7,456 bases of DNA, taken from positions 1-7,456 of the forward strand of contig JAOACV010000106.1 of the NCBI GenBank assembly GCA_026417675.1, in the 5' to 3' direction. Positions 5,891 through 7,456 of this stretch are shown one piece after another. A program made the position numbers and the translations under genes. Within the stretch, counting starts at the first letter, position 1; each line of letters begins with the position of its first letter. The notes beneath the pieces are model-generated. The model was given only the letters and a program-made list of their open reading frames with translations, was not told the origin of the DNA and made no database searches. Source of the DNA: Verrucomicrobiia bacterium (GTDB lineage Bacteria > Verrucomicrobiota > Verrucomicrobiia > CAIQCK01).

Positions 5891-6902
5891 AACGCGTGAG
5901 CGTTCCGATGCCGATGGGCGTTGGATGCCCGCATCCTGCACCCCAGCGCCCCCAATGAACGATTTCTCCGTCCCCAGATTACCCATCCCATGCCAACAAC
6001 AAAAAGCGCGCCCGTGGCTGGTTCGGGCACAAAATACGGGTGGATTGCGATTATGCCTGTTCCTCCCGACTCATTAATCCCTATCTTTAATTTCCCCTGC
6101 TCGTCAAAAGAGCCATTTACCCCCAAAAAATTACTTGCATGTAGAAAGCCAGTGAATGCCCATCTCTCTACAGAAGACACATTCGTATTATTAGCATGAA
6201 GATGAAGCACATCCACATAAGTATTCGCATCAACCAGCAGCAAATCATTTCTTCCCCTGATGTTCCCCATTCCATAATATTCATGGTCTAAGGTTATTGT
6301 ATCTACTCCAACATACCCTGTTGGGGAATTTGTCATTATTTTGATGGTTGTTCCAGCTCCGTCCAAAACCCAAACCCAGTTGCCAAGTGTTGCAACACCT
6401 CTCGCGCCAGTCGGAGAGTTGGCAAGTCCCTTGCCAAAGTCCCATCCTGTTACAGGACTTCTAGTATAAAGCTTATTTCCATCAGCATTAACTAATCTTA
6501 ATTGCGTGTCATAAACAAGTCCGCCTACACTAGAGGGTGTCCCATAATTTCCTAAATAATTCCCATTTGACAAGGTAAAAATGCTGATTCCATTATCTGC
6601 GCTAAAAAAAGCATTAGCACTATTAAGTGCCACCCCCATTCGTATTCAGGCGGACTTCCAAAATTTACCTGAAACAACTTGCCCAAAACATTTGTTGTCG
6701 TCAGCCCGGAAGTGTCAACATAATCAGCTTGTGCATCTCCGCCTAACAAACAACCCGCCCCAACCGCCAAAAACGCAACGATCCTCCCCAGCAGCCAAAC
6801 CCTCCGGTTTCTCCTTGGAACGTCTGAAATCTGTCCCTCATCACGTCCCAACTCATCCCCACCAATCGCTCTTCCCGCCGGATCAACGAGCGCGGCATTC
6901 AT
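5872..6902 (-). pseudogene. PEP-CTERM sorting-domain protein, interrupted by a one-base frameshift
   Basis: A surface or extracellular protein carrying a C-terminal PEP-CTERM signal, the tag that exosortase systems process. It reads in two frames. The first runs from ATG 6902 (AGGAGG ten bases upstream) through a hydrophobic signal core (about residues 36-54, VWLLGRIVAFLAVGAGCLLG, then AQAD) to NFGSPPEYEWG. The second resumes after the C-run at 6633-6637 as VALNSANAFFSADNGI and continues to VPEPATGALFVVGMGW and the basic RRNRS. Restoring one G on the coding strand joins them into about 343 residues. The middle has spaced short Gly-rich motifs suggestive of a beta-propeller, without a named match. 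The N-terminal region before the signal core is unusually long (about 35 residues). After RRNRS comes a 28-residue tail, partly REP-encoded, that PEP-CTERM proteins normally lack. GC content is far below the neighbours. No exosortase gene is in the window. The break could be a real mutation or a base-count error. Confidence 0.82.
5884..5907 (+). repeat. REP palindrome, copy 6, overlapping the 3' end of the PEP-CTERM frame
   Basis: Perfect 8-bp stem CGGAACGC/GCGTTCCG around loop GTGA, preceded by GTAG. On the opposite strand it is translated as the last residues of the PEP-CTERM frame (RNAHAFRYGG). Confidence 0.85.
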
Positions 6903-7069
6903 CGCAGCAGAACCTCCTCCCGCCCCAACCTCATCCACGCTCGCCGGTTTTGTTTCGCGGCCCCGCAAGAGGCGCAGCAGCGGGGCTATCGCTTGGAGGC
7001 GGGCGACTGGAGGCACGGAGGGCATGACGGGCTGGGATTGGTTGGATGTTGGTGGAATCGGCGGGGCGC
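6903..7069. other. Region upstream of the PEP-CTERM gene, no confident gene
   Basis: GC content rises again here. The minus strand holds the AGGAGG ribosome-binding site for the ATG at 6902. A 7-bp inverted repeat GCCCCGC/GCGGGGC (6960-6966 and 6980-6986) could form a hairpin with a 13-base loop. The minus-strand frame stays open from here to 7421 without family resemblance, which is common in GC-rich DNA. No promoter is recognisable. Confidence 0.4.
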
Positions 7070-7294
7070 TCACGCCGACGGGCCGGCCACATACCCCAGG
7101 GCGCGTTTGGCTCCGCCGTTGTCCCGCAGGCGGACGCCGGCATGTTTCCTGACGAAGTCGCGGATGCTGCCGCCCACGTCGCGCAACCGCGCCTTGATCC
7201 GCGCCGCAGGCGGCGGGCATTGCTCCGCCGCCGCTTTCGCGCTCGTCGCAGCGCGCCGCCTGTCGGCCCGTCTCCCGGCAAGTCTCCATGGCAA
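7070..7294 (-). CDS. Possible small hypothetical protein (weak call)
   Basis: I do not recognise this 74-codon frame. It starts at TTG 7294, with AAAGGGA about six bases upstream, and ends at TGA 7070. The second half (IKARLRDVGGSIRDFVRKHA, then RLRDNGGAKRALGYVAG) reads like a soluble, basic, partly helical protein, and its third codon positions are almost all G or C, as in true genes of this genome. The first half is Arg/Ala-rich and less convincing. An overlapping frame starting at ATG 7289 or 7310 is also rich in G/C at third positions, so this may be a decayed fragment with a frameshift rather than an intact gene. It lies upstream of the PEP-CTERM gene on the same strand. Confidence 0.25.
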   Translation of the reverse strand: MPWRLAGRRADRRRAATSAKAAAEQCPPPAARIKARLRDVGGSIRDFVRKHAGVRLRDNGGAKRALGYVAGPSA

Positions 7295-7456
7295 CGTCGT
7301 TCCCTTTCATGCCCGCACTCTGCCAGTTTCGCCCGCGGGCGTCAACGGTGGGATGCGTGTTGGAACCATCGCAAGCGGCGGTCAACGTCTGGCTGACAAT
7401 GCAAGGCCCGGCGGTTTGCAACCGCCGGAGCCGTTCTGGCGCGCGTGCATCTGTGG
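7295..7456. other. Right-edge region without a recognised gene
   Basis: Apart from the palindrome at 7408-7428, I see no supported gene, RNA or promoter. Short open frames exist on both strands but none shows a family motif. Confidence 0.4.
7408..7428. repeat. Perfect palindrome near the right edge
   Basis: 9-bp stem CCGGCGGTT/AACCGCCGG around a three-base loop TGC. There is no T-run on either side, so it is more likely a dispersed palindromic repeat than an intrinsic terminator. It differs in sequence from the REP copies at 5101-5907. Confidence 0.6.

Larger units (their letters stand above)
5101..5907. mobile_element. RAYT/REP locus: REP-associated transposase gene with six REP palindromes
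   Basis: Six copies of one imperfect palindrome family lie within about 800 bases, around and inside a minus-strand Y1 transposase gene. Plus-oriented copies (loop GTGA or GCGA) start at 5101, 5417, 5741 and 5888; minus-oriented ones start at 5146 and 5851. The shared core is TAGCGGAA, with a C or G run before the loop. On each side the outer copies form inverted pairs (5101/5146 and 5851/5888), as in bacterial interspersed mosaic elements. Known RAYT systems mobilise REP sequences in trans; that this one is active is inference. Confidence 0.8.

Noticed and set aside
5101..5907. Repeats as a CRISPR array
   Set aside because: Spacing is irregular, copies occur in both orientations and partly inside a gene, and no regular spacers or cas genes are present.

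Overview
The window looks like GC-rich chromosomal DNA from a Verrucomicrobiota-type bacterium. The support is the mix of families: a b558-type succinate dehydrogenase membrane anchor, a large secreted protein with pre-peptidase C-terminal (PPC) domains, an exported transglutaminase-like protein, a PEP-CTERM surface protein, and a REP-associated tyrosine transposase (RAYT) among its palindromes. The phylum is inferred from family content and protein style, not proven by a marker gene.

Layout: 1-684 (minus) is the 5' part of sdhC, running off the left edge, presumably towards sdhA and sdhB. 818-3175 (minus) is a secreted PPC-domain protein. A 308-base gap follows, holding two hairpin-forming direct repeats, and beyond it a divergent plus-strand gene (to 5049) encodes an exported transglutaminase-like protein with an intact Cys-His-Asp triad. 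5101-5907 is a RAYT/REP locus: a minus-strand transposase gene bracketed by inverted pairs of REP palindromes, with two more copies inside its reading frame. 5872-6902 (minus) is a PEP-CTERM protein gene of much lower GC content, interrupted by a one-base frameshift. 6903-7456 has no confident gene, only a weak 74-codon candidate and a strong palindrome near the right edge.

The most unusual part is the RAYT locus. The REP palindromes share a core, GTAGCGGAAC, followed by a GTGA-type loop. The transposase gene and the neighbouring PEP-CTERM gene both end at a TAG lying in the conserved head of a REP copy, and three stretches of protein sequence are REP-derived: the transposase N-terminal region, an internal loop of the transposase, and the C-terminal tail of the PEP-CTERM protein. 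REP elements therefore appear to have reshaped coding sequence here.

Apart from sdhC (respiration), the recognisable non-mobile genes encode exported or surface proteins. Nothing in the sequence shows that they form one pathway.
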